Source of the DNA: Pseudomonadota bacterium
Lineage (GTDB): Bacteria > Pseudomonadota > Gammaproteobacteria > Xanthomonadales > Xanthomonadaceae
Reading direction: 5' to 3'
Assembly: GCA_018242485.1 (NCBI GenBank)
Contig: JAFEBV010000017.1
Coordinates: 1 to 64,000, forward strand
Length of the DNA stretch: 64,000 nt
Shown here: positions 48,128 through 58,438 of the stretch, one piece after another
Layout of the letters: each line of letters opens with the position of its first letter
How positions within the stretch are numbered: position 1 is the stretch's first letter
The notes under the pieces: generated by a model
What the model was told of the DNA's origin: nothing
The model's database searches: none
The model's input: the letters and a program-made list of their open reading frames with translations, nothing else
Program-made: the position numbers and the translations under genes

Positions 48128-48310
48128 ATGGGTGCCGCGTTCAAGCAGGAAGCCCACCAGCTGATCGACGCCTTGCCGGACACGGCTGGATGGGAAGATC
48201 TGGCCGAACAGGTCGAAACCATGCTTGACCTGCGTGCCGGGTTGGCCGACAGCGCGGCTGACCGCGTGATCGACAACGCCCAGGTGCGGGCCGAGTTCGG
48301 CTTGCGATGA
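48128..48310 (+). CDS. ParD-like antitoxin (small addiction-module protein)
   Basis: A 60-residue acidic helical protein (FKQEAHQLIDALPDTAGWED, RAGLADSAADRVIDNAQVRAEFG). No N-terminal ribbon-helix-helix is obvious, but size, ATGA overlap with the next gene and the FG(L)R ending are typical of antitoxins paired with ParE-type toxins. The chosen ATG is preceded by GAGG. The partner toxin appears frameshifted. Confidence 0.7.
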   Translation: MGAAFKQEAHQLIDALPDTAGWEDLAEQVETMLDLRAGLADSAADRVIDNAQVRAEFGLR

Positions 48311-48602
48311 AGGTCGTCTGGACACATCGCGCCAAGGCTCGCTTGCATCCGATCCATCACTACATCGCCAAGGATCAGCCGTTGAATGCCGACCGCGTTG
48401 TCGATCGGCTGACGAGCCGGGTGACGCAATTGGCCGAGCATCCGCGCTCGGGGCGCATCGTCGAAGGCTATCGGCGTGAGGATTTGCGCGAACTGATCGA
48501 AGCGCCGTACCGGATCATCTACCGGTCGGGTTCGAGCGCATCGACATCCTGACTGCGCGTGACTCGCGGCGCATGCTGCCGCGGCGGCTGGACGATCTGT
48601 AG
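48307..48602 (+). pseudogene. ParE family toxin with a C-terminal frameshift
   Basis: The N-terminal 70 residues are a normal ParE/RelE-like toxin (VVWTHRAKARLHPIHHYIAK, QLAEHPRSGRIVEGYRREDL, RELIEAPYRIIYR). The frame then diverges and stops at 48552. In the adjacent frame the expected family ending follows at once (GFERIDILTARDSRRMLPRR, then LDDL and a stop at 48600-48602). One missing base near 48526 explains this. The encoded protein is probably inactive unless the base is a sequencing error. Confidence 0.8.
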
Positions 48603-48640
48603 GGCACCGTCGAACGACTGCACTACGAATCGCGCTACTC

Positions 48641-48714
48641 GAACCGATGAGCCTACGCCACGAACCGATGAGCCTACGCCACGAACCGATGAGCCTACGC
48701 CACGAACCGACGGC

Positions 48715-48723
<9 letters not shown>
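48641..48723. repeat. 21-bp tandem repeat duplicating the rpoH 3' end
   Basis: Three exact copies of a 21-mer (48641-48661, 48662-48682, 48683-48703) and one degenerate copy (48704-48723). On the minus strand each contains TTCGTGGCGTAGG, the last codons (F-V-A) and stop codon of rpoH, so the array grew from the end of that gene. Confidence 0.92.
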
Positions 48724-49587
<864 letters not shown>

Positions 49588-49594
49588 GGGAAGC

Positions 49595-49624
49595 ATTCTA
49601 GCAGTCTCATCCATGGAGTGCTAA
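49595..49624 (-). promoter_or_regulatory. Sigma-70-like promoter of rpoH
   Basis: On the minus strand TTAGCA (49619-49624) and TAGAAT (49595-49600) are 18 bp apart. The expected transcript start is about position 49588, next to the ATG at 49587. The -35 box lies in TTAGCACTC, which equals one arm of a CIRCE element, but no second arm is present. Confidence 0.5.
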
Positions 49625-49742
49625 CCGCCACCCCGGGCCGTTGTGTCCCATTCAGGGGACGCCGAAAACCTCGCAGCACCCTGCACCCAGCTTCATTGGG
49701 GCCACCGTCGGCGACCTTCAAGGCCCGATCGAGTCCGTCCAC

Positions 49743-50462
49743 TCAGCCGGCCGCCAGCATCCTCTCGACCTCTACCCGTGGCGGCAGCGACCAGTCGATC
49801 GGTTGCGCGCCGCGCCCGGCCAGCCAGCGGTTGGCTGCGGAGAAATGCCCGCAACCGAGGAAGCCACGATGCGCCGACAGCGGCGAGGGGTGCGGTGCGC
49901 GCAGCACACAGTGGCGCCGGCCATCGATCAGCTTGCCCTTGGCTTGCGCGTAACTGCCCCAGAGCAGGAACACCAGACCTTCCCGTTCGCGCGAAAGGGT
50001 GTCGATGATGTGGTCGGTGAAGCCTTCCCAGCCGCGACCCTGATGCGAACCGGCGTTGCCGGCCTGCACGGTGAGCACGGCATTGAGCAGCAGCACCCCG
50101 CGACGCGCCCACGGCAGCAGACAGCCGTGGTCGGGGCGGGCAATTTTCAGATCGTTGCCGATTTCCTTGAAGATGTTGTCCAGCGACGGCGGCACCGCCA
50201 CGCCCGGCAGCACCGAAAAGCACAATCCGTGCGCCTGCCCGGGGCCGTGGTAGGGATCCTGCCCGAGGATCACCACCTGCACCGCATCGAAGAGCGTGGC
50301 GTCGAGTGCAGCGAAGATCTGCACAGCGGGCGGGAAGATGATTTTTCCCGCAGCTTTCTCGGCGCGCAGGAACGCGGCGAGCGCCTGCATTTCCGGGCGC
50401 AGCAGCCAGTCGCCGACGCGGGCTTTCCAGGAGAGAGCGAGGTGGATGGGACGGGGGGGCAC
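49743..50462 (-). CDS. ung: Uracil-DNA glycosylase
   Basis: A 239-residue family 1 UDG that removes uracil from DNA. The water-activating loop [18 protein letters not shown] and the DNA-intercalation loop [17 protein letters not shown] are intact; [17 protein letters not shown] is the uracil-recognition strand region. Length is close to E. coli Ung (229). GTG at 50462 is the longest plausible start; a slightly shorter start is possible. Confidence 0.96.
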   Translation of the reverse strand: MPPRPIHLALSWKARVGDWLLRPEMQALAAFLRAEKAAGKIIFPPAVQIFAALDATLFDAVQVVILGQDPYHGPGQAHGLCFSVLPGVAVPPSLDNIFKEIGNDLKIARPDHGCLLPWARRGVLLLNAVLTVQAGNAGSHQGRGWEGFTDHIIDTLSREREGLVFLLWGSYAQAKGKLIDGRRHCVLRAPHPSPLSAHRGFLGCGHFSAANRWLAGRGAQPIDWSLPPRVEVERMLAAG

Positions 50463-50506
50463 GTGTGTGGGACGCGGTGAGTGGTGAACGTGATGCAGCG
50501 GCTGTT

Positions 50507-50694
50507 CCTTCTCCCTTCGGGAGAAGGTGGCGCGCAGCGCCGGATGAGGGAAGACCTTCGGCGTGCGAGATGGTTTCCCTCATCCGCCTTCGGCACCTCG
50601 CTTCGCGCCCCGGCCTCCGCGCCAGCGCGGAGGCATTCGATGTTGCGCGAACCAGTGGTTCGCAAACGCAACATCTCATCCCGGAGGGAGAAGG
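50507..50694. repeat. REP-like inverted pair between ung and the response regulator
   Basis: A head-to-tail copy at 50507-50550 and a tail-to-head composite ending at 50694, heads outward. The right part contains a GC-rich insert and GCGAACC-NNN-GGTTCGC (50647-50663), closely matching the block after speA; from about 50582 to 50694 the two blocks are near-identical in layout. Confidence 0.88.
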
Positions 50695-50782
50695 GACGCT
50701 TCCGTTTTTCCTTTGCGTGCTTTGCGTCATCCTGAACGATGCAGCTTTCGTCCTTCGTCATCCAGGGATTTGCGATCAGCGA

Positions 50783-50822
50783 CTCGGCAGTCACCAATCA
50801 CCAATCGCTATTCACCCATCCC
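50783..50822. repeat. Heptamer repeat TCACCAA
   Basis: About four units with 7-bp period (TCACCAA, TCACCAA, TCGCTAT, TCACCCA) ending at the stop codon of the response regulator gene. Confidence 0.7.
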
Positions 50823-50823
50823 C

Positions 50824-51672
50824 TCACCTCCGCATCGCCTCGTGCTTTGCGCGTAACACGCGCCCGGTGCGCAACTGGAACAGCAATTTCGCGATCAGCA
50901 GGTTTTCCTCGATGGGCTTTTCGACCAGATCGTTCGCGCCGGCGCGCAACAGGGCACTCTGGTTGGCGGGGTCGGAGTCGCCTGTCATCATGATGATCGG
51001 CAGATCCATCTTGGAATAGCCGATCCCCTTGCGGACGCGTTCGAGCAGATCCGAGCCGGTCAGGTCGCCCTTGAGATACACATCCGAGAGCAGGATGTCC
51101 GGTGGCGGGGTGCCGTCGTCGTGGAACACCTGCAGGCGCTCCAGCGCCTCTTCCACCGTCACCATGTGGGTGATCTTCAATCCGTGTTTTTCCATCATGC
51201 GTTTGGTGGCCACCGCCACCACGCGGCTGTCTTCGATGTACAGCACTTCGCCGCCGGGCTCGTCGGCGGGTTTGACATAGCCGCGGATGAAGGCGGCCAG
51301 CGCGCCGAAGCCCAGCGACTTGTCGAAGTAGTCGGTGACATCCGTGCTCAGGTCGCGCGATTCCAGCCGCTCCTGCACGTTGCCGGAGACCACGATGATC
51401 GGGATGAACGCCTGCGGGGTGTATTCGCGGATGTACTTGGCCAGTTCCAGTCCGTCCATATCCGCCAGCGCCAGCGCGGTGGTGATCAGGTTGACCTGAC
51501 CACCGAGCAGCGCCTGCTTGGCCTGCGCACCGGTTTCGCAACCGATGAACTCCATCTCCGGCACCTCGGCGCGCAGCAGTTGCTCGATCATCTTGCGCGC
51601 GAGCTTGGAGCCGTCCACGACCATGATGCGTGGCGACTGCGTGTCGATGTGCCGAAAGCCGCCTGCGCCCAT
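50824..51672 (-). CDS. Tandem two-receiver response regulator
   Basis: A 282-residue protein of two CheY-like receiver domains and no output domain. REC1 (about 15-130) begins IMVVDGSKLARKMIEQLL and lacks the usual acidic pocket residues in places (TTALALADMDG), so it may not be phosphorylated. REC2 (about 145-265) has EVLYIEDSRVV, a phospho-acceptor Asp in DILLSDVYL, and a MTGDSD Thr/Ser position. Double-receiver proteins usually act as phosphate sinks or adaptors in polar or motility signalling. It lies 2 bp after ftsX and is probably transcribed with ftsE-ftsX. Partner kinase not in the window. Confidence 0.85.
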   Translation of the reverse strand: MGAGGFRHIDTQSPRIMVVDGSKLARKMIEQLLRAEVPEMEFIGCETGAQAKQALLGGQVNLITTALALADMDGLELAKYIREYTPQAFIPIIVVSGNVQERLESRDLSTDVTDYFDKSLGFGALAAFIRGYVKPADEPGGEVLYIEDSRVVAVATKRMMEKHGLKITHMVTVEEALERLQVFHDDGTPPPDILLSDVYLKGDLTGSDLLERVRKGIGYSKMDLPIIMMTGDSDPANQSALLRAGANDLVEKPIEENLLIAKLLFQLRTGRVLRAKHEAMRR

Positions 51673-51674
51673 CT

Positions 51675-52676
51675 TCAGTCCTTGATTGGCCGGTTGCCGC
51701 GCAAATGATGCCCTGTCGCGAGCCACGCGCCCAGCCATCCTAGCAGCAGCGGGCCGCCGAGCAGGCCCACGATGTCGATGCCCCCCGGCCCGTGCAGGGC
51801 GAAATGGCTACCGTAGCTGGCGACCAAACGGTTCAACGCCGGGCCGATGGCGAACCCGGCCAGCGCCAGCAAGCCCAGCGCCAGCATCCCTGCAAACAAG
51901 CCGTAGAGCGCGCCCAGATACAGGAAGGGTCGGCGCACGAAACCATCGGTGGCACCGAGAAATTGCAACACGCCGATTTCTTCGCTGCGGTGCTGGATGT
52001 CCAATCGCACGGTGTTGCCGACTATCAGCAGCGCACCCGCGCCCAGCGCGATCGCCAGCACCCAGGCGATGCGCGAGCCAAAGCCCAGCCACGCCGACAG
52101 GCGCTCGCGCCAGACCGCGTCCTGCTGCACCACGTCCGCCTCGGGCATGGCCTTGAGCGAAGCCGCGACCGCCGCGCCATCGTCGTTGGGATCGACCAGC
52201 AACACCGCCGGCAGCGGGTTGCCATCGAGCGCATCCAGTACCGGCGCCAGCTCGCTGGTCTTGCGGAATTCGGCGAGCCCTTCGGCCGGCGAGCGCACCG
52301 TCACTGTGGCCACGTCGTGGCGCGCGCGCAGTTGCGCGGCGATCGCGTTGGCGCGATCCATGCCGATGTCCGGATGCAGGAATACGGTGACCTGCCGCGA
52401 GGCCTGCACGTTGCCGGAGAAACGCTGCACGTTGGCCAACGCCAGCCCCAGCGCCACCGGCAGGGCGATCGCGATACCCATCACCGCCACCGTCATCGCG
52501 GCGGCGAATGGTCGGCGCGCCATCCGCCCGAGACTGGAGAACAGCCCGTGCGCGTGCAGACCGAGCCAGTGCCGCAGCGGTGCCAGCGGGCCGCGTCGTT
52601 TGCGGCGCGCGGAGACCGTGGCCTTGGCGCTTTGCAGCGTCGCCGGATCGACACGCGAAGCTTCTGGCACCTTCAT
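51675..52676 (-). CDS. ftsX: Cell division permease-like protein FtsX
   Basis: A 333-residue partner of FtsE with four membrane helices (first near residues 60-85, the others in the last 150 residues) and a periplasmic domain (about 90-185) that activates peptidoglycan hydrolases via EnvC. The stretch HRSEEIGVLQFLGATDGFVR is the typical cytoplasmic coupling segment. Overlaps ftsE by 4 nt (ATGA). Confidence 0.95.
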   Translation of the reverse strand: MKVPEASRVDPATLQSAKATVSARRKRRGPLAPLRHWLGLHAHGLFSSLGRMARRPFAAAMTVAVMGIAIALPVALGLALANVQRFSGNVQASRQVTVFLHPDIGMDRANAIAAQLRARHDVATVTVRSPAEGLAEFRKTSELAPVLDALDGNPLPAVLLVDPNDDGAAVAASLKAMPEADVVQQDAVWRERLSAWLGFGSRIAWVLAIALGAGALLIVGNTVRLDIQHRSEEIGVLQFLGATDGFVRRPFLYLGALYGLFAGMLALGLLALAGFAIGPALNRLVASYGSHFALHGPGGIDIVGLLGGPLLLGWLGAWLATGHHLRGNRPIKD

Positions 52677-53359
52677 GCAGCCAGCTCCGTGGCGGGTATG
52701 TCGTCGAGCAACCTTCCGTTGCCAAGCACCAGGGTGCGCTTGCGCATGCGCTTGACCAAACCCAGATCGTGGCTGGCGACCATCACCGTTGTGCCCTGCG
52801 CCGGCAGCGCGGCGAACAGGTCCATGATTTCCTCGGCGAGTGTTGGGTCGAGGTTGCCGGTGGGTTCATCGGCGATCAGCAAGGGCGGCTGCGCGACCAC
52901 CGCGCGGGCGATGCCCACGCGCTGCTGTTCGCCGGTGGACAGTTCGCGCGGGAGCGCCGATGCGCGCGTCGCCAGTCCGACTTTTTCCAGCCCCTTGCGC
53001 ACGCGCACGGCGATCTCCACACGCGGCACCCCGGCGATCACCAGCGGCATCGCCACGTTCTCGAACACGCTGCGATCCATCAACAGGCGATGATCCTGAA
53101 ACACCACGCCCACGCGCCGGCGCTGCAACGCGATCTGCCGTCCGCGCAGTCGCGACAAATTGCGATCCTCCATCAACACCACCCCGTGGCTGGGCTGCTC
53201 GGCGAGGTGGATCAAGCGCATCAGGGTGGTCTTGCCGGCACCGGAATGGCCGGTGATGAACAGCATCTGCCCGGCTTCCACGGTGAAGCTCACGTCGGCC
53301 AGCGCCTCGTGGCCGCCCGCGTAACGTTTGCCGACTGCGTCGAAGCGGAGCAGGGTCAT
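52673..53359 (-). CDS. ftsE: Cell division ATP-binding protein FtsE
   Basis: A 228-residue ABC ATPase that drives FtsX during septal peptidoglycan splitting. Walker A GHSGAGKTTLMRLI, signature LSTGEQQRVGIARA, Walker B LLIADEPTGNLD and the H-loop MVASHDLGLV are all intact. The start at 53359 gives MTLLRFDAVGKRYAGG; the longer open frame upstream is not conserved. Confidence 0.96.
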   Translation of the reverse strand: MTLLRFDAVGKRYAGGHEALADVSFTVEAGQMLFITGHSGAGKTTLMRLIHLAEQPSHGVVLMEDRNLSRLRGRQIALQRRRVGVVFQDHRLLMDRSVFENVAMPLVIAGVPRVEIAVRVRKGLEKVGLATRASALPRELSTGEQQRVGIARAVVAQPPLLIADEPTGNLDPTLAEEIMDLFAALPAQGTTVMVASHDLGLVKRMRKRTLVLGNGRLLDDIPATELAA

Positions 53360-53540
53360 CGGTGGGGGTTGGGAATGCCGCGAACAGGGCGTGCAGTATC
53401 GCGCGCGCACGCGCTTGCGCGGAAGAGTGCGATGGCTCCGAGCACGCCAGCGTATCGGAGAGATTCCCTTCTCCCGATGAGAGGGTTTCTCTGCGCGATG
53501 GCAGAGCGACAAGCTGGAGGCGCGACGAGCTGCGCCAGCC

Positions 53541-55376
53541 TCAATGTCCGCTGCGCGGCGGACGCTTGACCAAATTTTTCAGGCCCTGCTTGATCTTCGC
53601 GAACAATGATGCCTTCGCGGCTTTGGCCGTCGGTGCCTTGCCTGCGGCTGCGTGGGTCGATGCACCCTGCGCCGCGTGCTCGTCGCTCACCTCGGGCAGA
53701 CGCTGGGTGATCTCGGCGCCAGTGACGACCGCCGCGTTTTCGCCATCCTGCCGACGACGCCCGCCACGCCGCCGCCGAGGCTTGCGCGTGCGCTCGACGC
53801 CTTCGGCCGTCGTGGCGTTCGCGGAGGATGCGCGCGCCGCTGGTGTGGCGTTGGCAGCATCGACTGCAGCTTGTGAGGGTTCACTTTCCGTTGCCGACAA
53901 CGCATGCGTGCCGTGCCCGCGAGAGTGTCCAACCGCTCCATCGCGGCTGCCGCGTGGCGCATGCCCACCACCCGAGTGCCCGCCGCCGCCCGACCGTCCG
54001 CCGCCGCTCGAGCGCCCGCCGCCGCTCGAGCGCCCGCCGCCGCTCGACCGTCCGCCATGCGCCGCACTACTTCGCCCGCCACCGTGACGCCCACCTTCTT
54101 CCTTCTGCGCCTGCCGCACTTCGCGGTAGATCTGGCTGATGCTTTCGGCAGGTTCCTCGCCTTCCACCGCCGCTACCGGCGCGCGCGGCTGCCGCGGCAG
54201 CGCCACCAGCAGTTCGGGGTCGACCGATGCGGTCGGGATTTTCTGTTCGATGTAGGCCTCGATGTCCGGCAGCGACTGCGCGTAGCGCTCGCAGGCGAAG
54301 CTGATCGCGTCGCCCTCGGCGCCCAGGCGCGCGGTGCGGCCGATGCGGTGGACGTAGTCCTCGGCATCGAAGGGCAGGTCGAAGTTGAACACGTGCGAGA
54401 CGCCGTCGATGTGCAGGCCGCGCGCGGCCACGTCGGTGGCGACGAGGATTTCCAGATCGGCGCGCTTGAAACGGTTGAGCAGGCTCTCGCGCTTTTTCTG
54501 CGGCACGTCGCCTGAGATCACGCCGACGCGGAAGCCGGCGCGTTCGAGCGCCTTGGCGACGTTCTCCACCCACGCCTTGGTGTTGACGAACACCATCGTG
54601 CGCACGCCCTCGGTGCGGGTGAGCAGGCCGATCAGCAGCGGGATTTTTTCCTCGTTGGCGGGGAAATAAATCTTCTGGCGCACGCGCGCTGTGGTCACCG
54701 ATTCGGTTTCGACCACGAGTTTTTCCGGCTCGTTCATGTGCTCGTAGGCCAGCTCGAGCACGCGATGACTCAAGGTGGCCGAGAACAGCAGGGTCTGGCG
54801 CTCCTTGCAGCCGGGCATGCGCCGCAGCAGGAAACGGATGTCCTTGATGAAGCCCAGATCGAACATGCGGTCGGCTTCGTCCAGTACGCACACCTCGCAG
54901 GCGTGCAGGGACACCACCTTGTGCTGCTTGACGTAGTCGATCAGCCGGCCCGGCGTGGCGATGATGATGTCCGCGCCGCGCTGCAGGATCTCGCGCTGCT
55001 TGTCGTAATCCACGCCGCCATAGACCAGCGCGTACTTGATGCCCAGCGCCGAGCCGAAGGCCAGCGCGTCCTTGTGGATCTGGATCGCCAGCTCGCGGGT
55101 CGGGGCGAGGATCAGCGCGCGCGGATCGGCATCGCTGCGGGTGGCCAGCGCCGGGCGCTTGAGCAGGCGGTCGAGGGTGGCCACGAGGAAGGCCAGCGTC
55201 TTGCCGGTGCCGGTCTGCGCCTGCCCGGCGACATCGCGCCCGTGCAGGGCCAGCGGCAGGGTCAGCGCCTGGATCGGCGTGCAGCGGGTGAAGCCGGCCT
55301 TGGTCAACCCCTCGAGCAGGCTCGGGTGCAGGTCGAAACTGGAAAGGGGGATGTCGGTCAGCGGTTTGTCGGTCAT
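53541..55376 (-). CDS. rhlB: DEAD-box RNA helicase RhlB
   Basis: A 611-residue helicase. Residues about 10-385 are the DEAD core: Q-motif near [49 protein letters not shown]. The C-terminal tail of about 200 residues is low-complexity, with GGGRSS repeats (about 460-510) and a basic [13 protein letters not shown] segment that should bind RNA. E. coli RhlB (421 residues) works in the degradosome; long tails are common in Xanthomonadales. Divergent from trxA and near rho, the classical rhlB-trxA-rho neighbourhood. The ATG at 55376 gives [18 protein letters not shown]. Confidence 0.93.
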   Translation of the reverse strand: MTDKPLTDIPLSSFDLHPSLLEGLTKAGFTRCTPIQALTLPLALHGRDVAGQAQTGTGKTLAFLVATLDRLLKRPALATRSDADPRALILAPTRELAIQIHKDALAFGSALGIKYALVYGGVDYDKQREILQRGADIIIATPGRLIDYVKQHKVVSLHACEVCVLDEADRMFDLGFIKDIRFLLRRMPGCKERQTLLFSATLSHRVLELAYEHMNEPEKLVVETESVTTARVRQKIYFPANEEKIPLLIGLLTRTEGVRTMVFVNTKAWVENVAKALERAGFRVGVISGDVPQKKRESLLNRFKRADLEILVATDVAARGLHIDGVSHVFNFDLPFDAEDYVHRIGRTARLGAEGDAISFACERYAQSLPDIEAYIEQKIPTASVDPELLVALPRQPRAPVAAVEGEEPAESISQIYREVRQAQKEEGGRHGGGRSSAAHGGRSSGGGRSSGGGRSSGGGRSGGGGHSGGGHAPRGSRDGAVGHSRGHGTHALSATESEPSQAAVDAANATPAARASSANATTAEGVERTRKPRRRRGGRRRQDGENAAVVTGAEITQRLPEVSDEHAAQGASTHAAAGKAPTAKAAKASLFAKIKQGLKNLVKRPPRSGH

Positions 55377-55563
55377 GAGGTCGATTCGATGGCCGCGGTG
55401 GGCGGCGTGCTTGCGTGCCAGGGCGCCAGATCGCAAACTGCAAGCCGTCGCGGGTCGTGGGGATCGCTCAACGGGCGCTTGAAGCGCTCCGCGCAGACCC
55501 CATTGTAGCCCAACCCCGTTGCCGGCCCGACCGGCTATCCCCCGTCCAGCAGGAGCGCAAGCC

Positions 55564-55893
55564 GTGAGTGAGCACGTCGCCAGCATCAAGGATTCCGAGT
55601 TCGAAGCCCAGGTGCTCAAGTCGAAGGAGCCGGTGCTGGTGGACTTCTGGGCGGAGTGGTGCGGGCCGTGCAAGATGATCGCGCCGATGGTGGAGGAGCT
55701 GGCCGAGGTCTATACCGGCCGCCTGAAGGTGGTGAAGCTCAACATCGAGCAGAACATGACCACCCCGCGCCAGTACCAGATCCGCAACATTCCCACCCTG
55801 ATGCTGTTCCGTGACGGCAAGGTGCACGCCACCCAGGTCGGCGCGGTGGCGCGCAACCAGCTGGTGCAGTTCATCGATCGCGGGATTGCGTGA
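55564..55893 (+). CDS. trxA: Thioredoxin 1
   Basis: A 109-residue thioredoxin with the redox motif WCGPC at residues 32-36, Asp in LVDFWAEW, and cis-proline in [10 protein letters not shown]. It reduces protein disulfides such as ribonucleotide reductase. GTG start chosen to match the family length (108-109); an upstream ATG at 55519 adds 15 non-conserved residues. Confidence 0.97.
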   Translation: MSEHVASIKDSEFEAQVLKSKEPVLVDFWAEWCGPCKMIAPMVEELAEVYTGRLKVVKLNIEQNMTTPRQYQIRNIPTLMLFRDGKVHATQVGAVARNQLVQFIDRGIA

Positions 55894-56409
55894 ACGTGTT
55901 TTTCCTTCTCCCATCGGGAGAAGGTGCCCCGGCAGGGGCGGATGAGGGAAAAGCAGGCCACTCGAATGATCGCCCTCACCCGCCTTCGGCACCCTCTCCC
56001 AGTGGGAGAGGGTTGCCACGAGTTGTAACAAGCCTGAATCGTCCTCGATGAAGGACTCTCTGCGACTTGCCGCCGCGTGCGAGCAGTGTTAGCGTAACCC
56101 CACGCAGCGCAGGTCGAATCGGTACCCACCGTCGTCGATGCTGTGTGCCGTCATCCCCGTGAAAGCAGGGAGCCGGTGGCTTCCAGAATCCGCCAGCAGT
56201 AAAAGGTTGATGCATTTCCGCCTGTGCGGAAGCGCTATTCGACAGCGAAGCGGGTCGATGCCGAGCCAGAGCAGTCCCGAATAGCAAAGCAGTCCCAAAT
56301 AACGCGTTGCCATGATTAGGTCGAGCATGCTTCGACCGATCCCCGCAACTGCCGAGACGCCTTCGCGCCTCGCTATCCCTTCCCTCCCAGCCCTCATCAG
56401 GCTCATTCC
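55894..56409 (+). other. trxA-rho intergenic: repeat pair and rho leader
   Basis: 55904-56012 is another REP-like inverted pair with outward heads. The remaining 400 bp (56013-56409) has no supported gene and should contain the rho promoter and leader. In many bacteria rho is autoregulated by Rho-dependent attenuation in a long leader, which a region of this size could host. No intrinsic terminator was seen. Confidence 0.55.
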
Positions 56410-58179
56410 GTGTCCGAAACCGATCCCGAGACCGCCGAGGTCGCCGTCCGGCGCACCCGGCATGTACGCAAGCCCGCGTCCACCGCCGGCGATGCCACCG
56501 CCCATCCGCAAGCCGCCGAGGTCACCGCCACGGCCGGCGATCATCCCGCGCCGCCGTCGGTGCATGAACCGGCGTTCGTGCCGCCGCCTGCGCCAGAATC
56601 CGCGCAGGCATCCGCACCGCAATCGGTGTCGGTCACCGATATGCCCGCATCCGCCGAATCGTCTGGCGGCGAAGCAACCGCCACGCCGCCCGCGCAGGGC
56701 GAGGGCGGGCCGCAGCCATCGCACCGGCAGACCCGTCGCGAGCGCTTCCGCGATCGCCGCAACCGCGAGCGCGAGGCCCATCGCGACCAGAACCGCGAGG
56801 GTGGCGGCAACAATCCGCAGCGCGGCAACGACAACCGTGGCAACGACAGTCGCGGCAACGAGGGCGGCGAGAGCTACGACAACCAGCCGCTGCCGACGCT
56901 GCCGCCGGACTTTCCGGTCTACACGCTGGCCGACCTGAAGAAGATGCCGGCGTACCAGTTGCTCGACATCGCCGACAAGCTGGGCATCTCCGAAGGCGTG
57001 GCGCGGATGCGCAAGCAGGACGTGATCTTCGCCCTGCTGAAGGTGCTCACCCGTTACGGCGAGGGCGTGGCCGCCGATGGCGTGCTGGAGATCCTCCCCG
57101 ACGGTTTCGGCTTCCTGCGCTCGCACGAGGCTTCGTATCTGGCCGGCCCGGACGACACCTACATCTCGCCCAGCCAGATCCGCCGTTTCAACCTGCGCAC
57201 CGGCGATCATCTGTCCGGCCGCATTCGCTCGCCCAAACCCGGCGAGCGCTACTTCGCGCTGTCGCAGGTCAACGCGATCAACGGCGAGCCGCCGGAAGCG
57301 TCGAAGAACAAGGCGCTGTTCGAGAACCTCACCCCGCTGTTCCCGCGCAAAGCCTTTCACCTCGAGCGCGGCAACGGCTCGACCGAGGACATCACCGGCC
57401 GCATCCTCGATCTGATGGCCCCGCAGGGCAAGGGTCAGCGCGGCCTGATCGTCAGCCAGCCCAAGTCGGGCAAGACCATGATGCTGCAGCATGTCGCGCA
57501 GGCGATCATGGCCAACCATCCGGAAGCGCACCTGATCGTGCTGCTGATCGACGAACGCCCGGAGGAAGTCACCGAAATGCAGCGCACCGTGCGCGGCGAG
57601 GTGATCTCCTCGACCTTCGACGAGCCGGCCGCACGCCATGTGCAGGTCGCCGAGATGGTGATCGAACGCGCCAAGCGACTGGTCGAACACAAGCGCGACG
57701 TCGTCATCCTGCTCGATTCGATCACCCGCCTCGCGCGCGCCTACAACACCGTCGTGCCCTCATCGGGCAAGGTGCTGTCGGGTGGCGTGGACGCCAACGC
57801 GCTGCATCGCCCGAAGCGTTTCTTCGGCGCCGCGCGCAACGTCGAGGAAGGCGGCTCGCTGACCATCATCGCCACTGCCCTGATCGACACCGGCAGCAAG
57901 ATGGACGAGGTGATCTACGAGGAGTTCAAGGGCACCGGCAACTCCGAGGTGCACCTGGACCGCCGCATCGCCGAGAAGCGCGTATACCCGGCGATCAACA
58001 TCAACCGCTCCGGCACCCGCCGCGAGGAATTGCTGATCGAGCCGGACTACCTGCAGAAGATCTGGATCCTGCGCAAGCTGCTGCACCCGATGGACGAACT
58101 GGCGGCGATGGAGTTCCTGCTCGACAAGATGAAGGACACCAAGACCAACGACGAGTTCTTCAGGTTCATGAAACGTTGA
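56410..58179 (+). CDS. rho: Transcription termination factor Rho
   Basis: A 589-residue Rho, about 170 longer than E. coli (419). Residues about 1-165 are an extra low-complexity domain: Ala/Pro/Glu-rich, then Arg/Asn/Gly-rich ([32 protein letters not shown]). The standard protein follows: N-terminal helix bundle ([20 protein letters not shown]), RNA-binding cold-shock domain ([15 protein letters not shown]), and the ATPase with P-loop SQPKSGKT at 349-356, [14 protein letters not shown], and the R-loop region [14 protein letters not shown]. The GTG at 56410 is used; an N-terminal extension of this type is known in other high-GC bacteria. Confidence 0.95.
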   Translation: MSETDPETAEVAVRRTRHVRKPASTAGDATAHPQAAEVTATAGDHPAPPSVHEPAFVPPPAPESAQASAPQSVSVTDMPASAESSGGEATATPPAQGEGGPQPSHRQTRRERFRDRRNREREAHRDQNREGGGNNPQRGNDNRGNDSRGNEGGESYDNQPLPTLPPDFPVYTLADLKKMPAYQLLDIADKLGISEGVARMRKQDVIFALLKVLTRYGEGVAADGVLEILPDGFGFLRSHEASYLAGPDDTYISPSQIRRFNLRTGDHLSGRIRSPKPGERYFALSQVNAINGEPPEASKNKALFENLTPLFPRKAFHLERGNGSTEDITGRILDLMAPQGKGQRGLIVSQPKSGKTMMLQHVAQAIMANHPEAHLIVLLIDERPEEVTEMQRTVRGEVISSTFDEPAARHVQVAEMVIERAKRLVEHKRDVVILLDSITRLARAYNTVVPSSGKVLSGGVDANALHRPKRFFGAARNVEEGGSLTIIATALIDTGSKMDEVIYEEFKGTGNSEVHLDRRIAEKRVYPAININRSGTRREELLIEPDYLQKIWILRKLLHPMDELAAMEFLLDKMKDTKTNDEFFRFMKR

Positions 58180-58224
58180 GGGTTCCCCGCTTCATGAAGC
58201 GCTGAGCATCAGGGTTCCCATCAA

Positions 58225-58252
58225 CATCAAGGCCTTGCAAGCAAGGCTGATG
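58225..58252 (+). terminator. Hairpin downstream of rho
   Basis: CATCA-AG-GCCTTGC / GCAAGGC-TGATG: a 7-bp perfect stem extended by 5 bp across a 2-nt bulge, loop AA. It is followed by CCTTCTCTC, only weakly T-rich. Probable end of the rho transcript or start of a structured leader. Confidence 0.55.
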
Positions 58253-58270
58253 CCTTCTCTCGGTCGATGA

Positions 58271-58390
58271 GGGTCGGGTCAGGGGGGTGGTTTTCCTGAC
58301 GGTGACCTCCAAGCTTGCCCCCAGACAGCCGAAAGCCCGCCTGACCGCAGAGGTGGGGCGCGGACAAGAACCTGCCTCTGCAACAACCGG
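58271..58390 (+). ncRNA. Structured leader candidate upstream of fahA
   Basis: Several dyads lie here: GGTCAGG (58277-58283) can pair with CCTGAC at 58295-58300 or with CCTGACC at 58340-58346 (mutually exclusive); GGGGG (58283-58287) with CCCCC (58318-58322); and GCAGAGG (58347-58353) with CCTCTGC (58375-58381). The fahA start is 58439. No known riboswitch class or 6S RNA was recognised. Confidence 0.4.
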
Positions 58391-58438
58391 GGAAGTCGTG
58401 GTATCTGCGGGACAAGGTTCCCTAAGGAAAACAGATAA

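Noticed and set aside
49616-49624. CIRCE heat-shock operator upstream of rpoH
   Set aside because: Only one arm (TTAGCACTC) is present and no matching inverted arm follows at the expected distance.
58271-58438. 6S RNA or known riboswitch before fahA
   Set aside because: No conserved 6S central bubble or closing-stem sequence and no class-specific riboswitch core could be recognised; kept only as an unnamed structured region.
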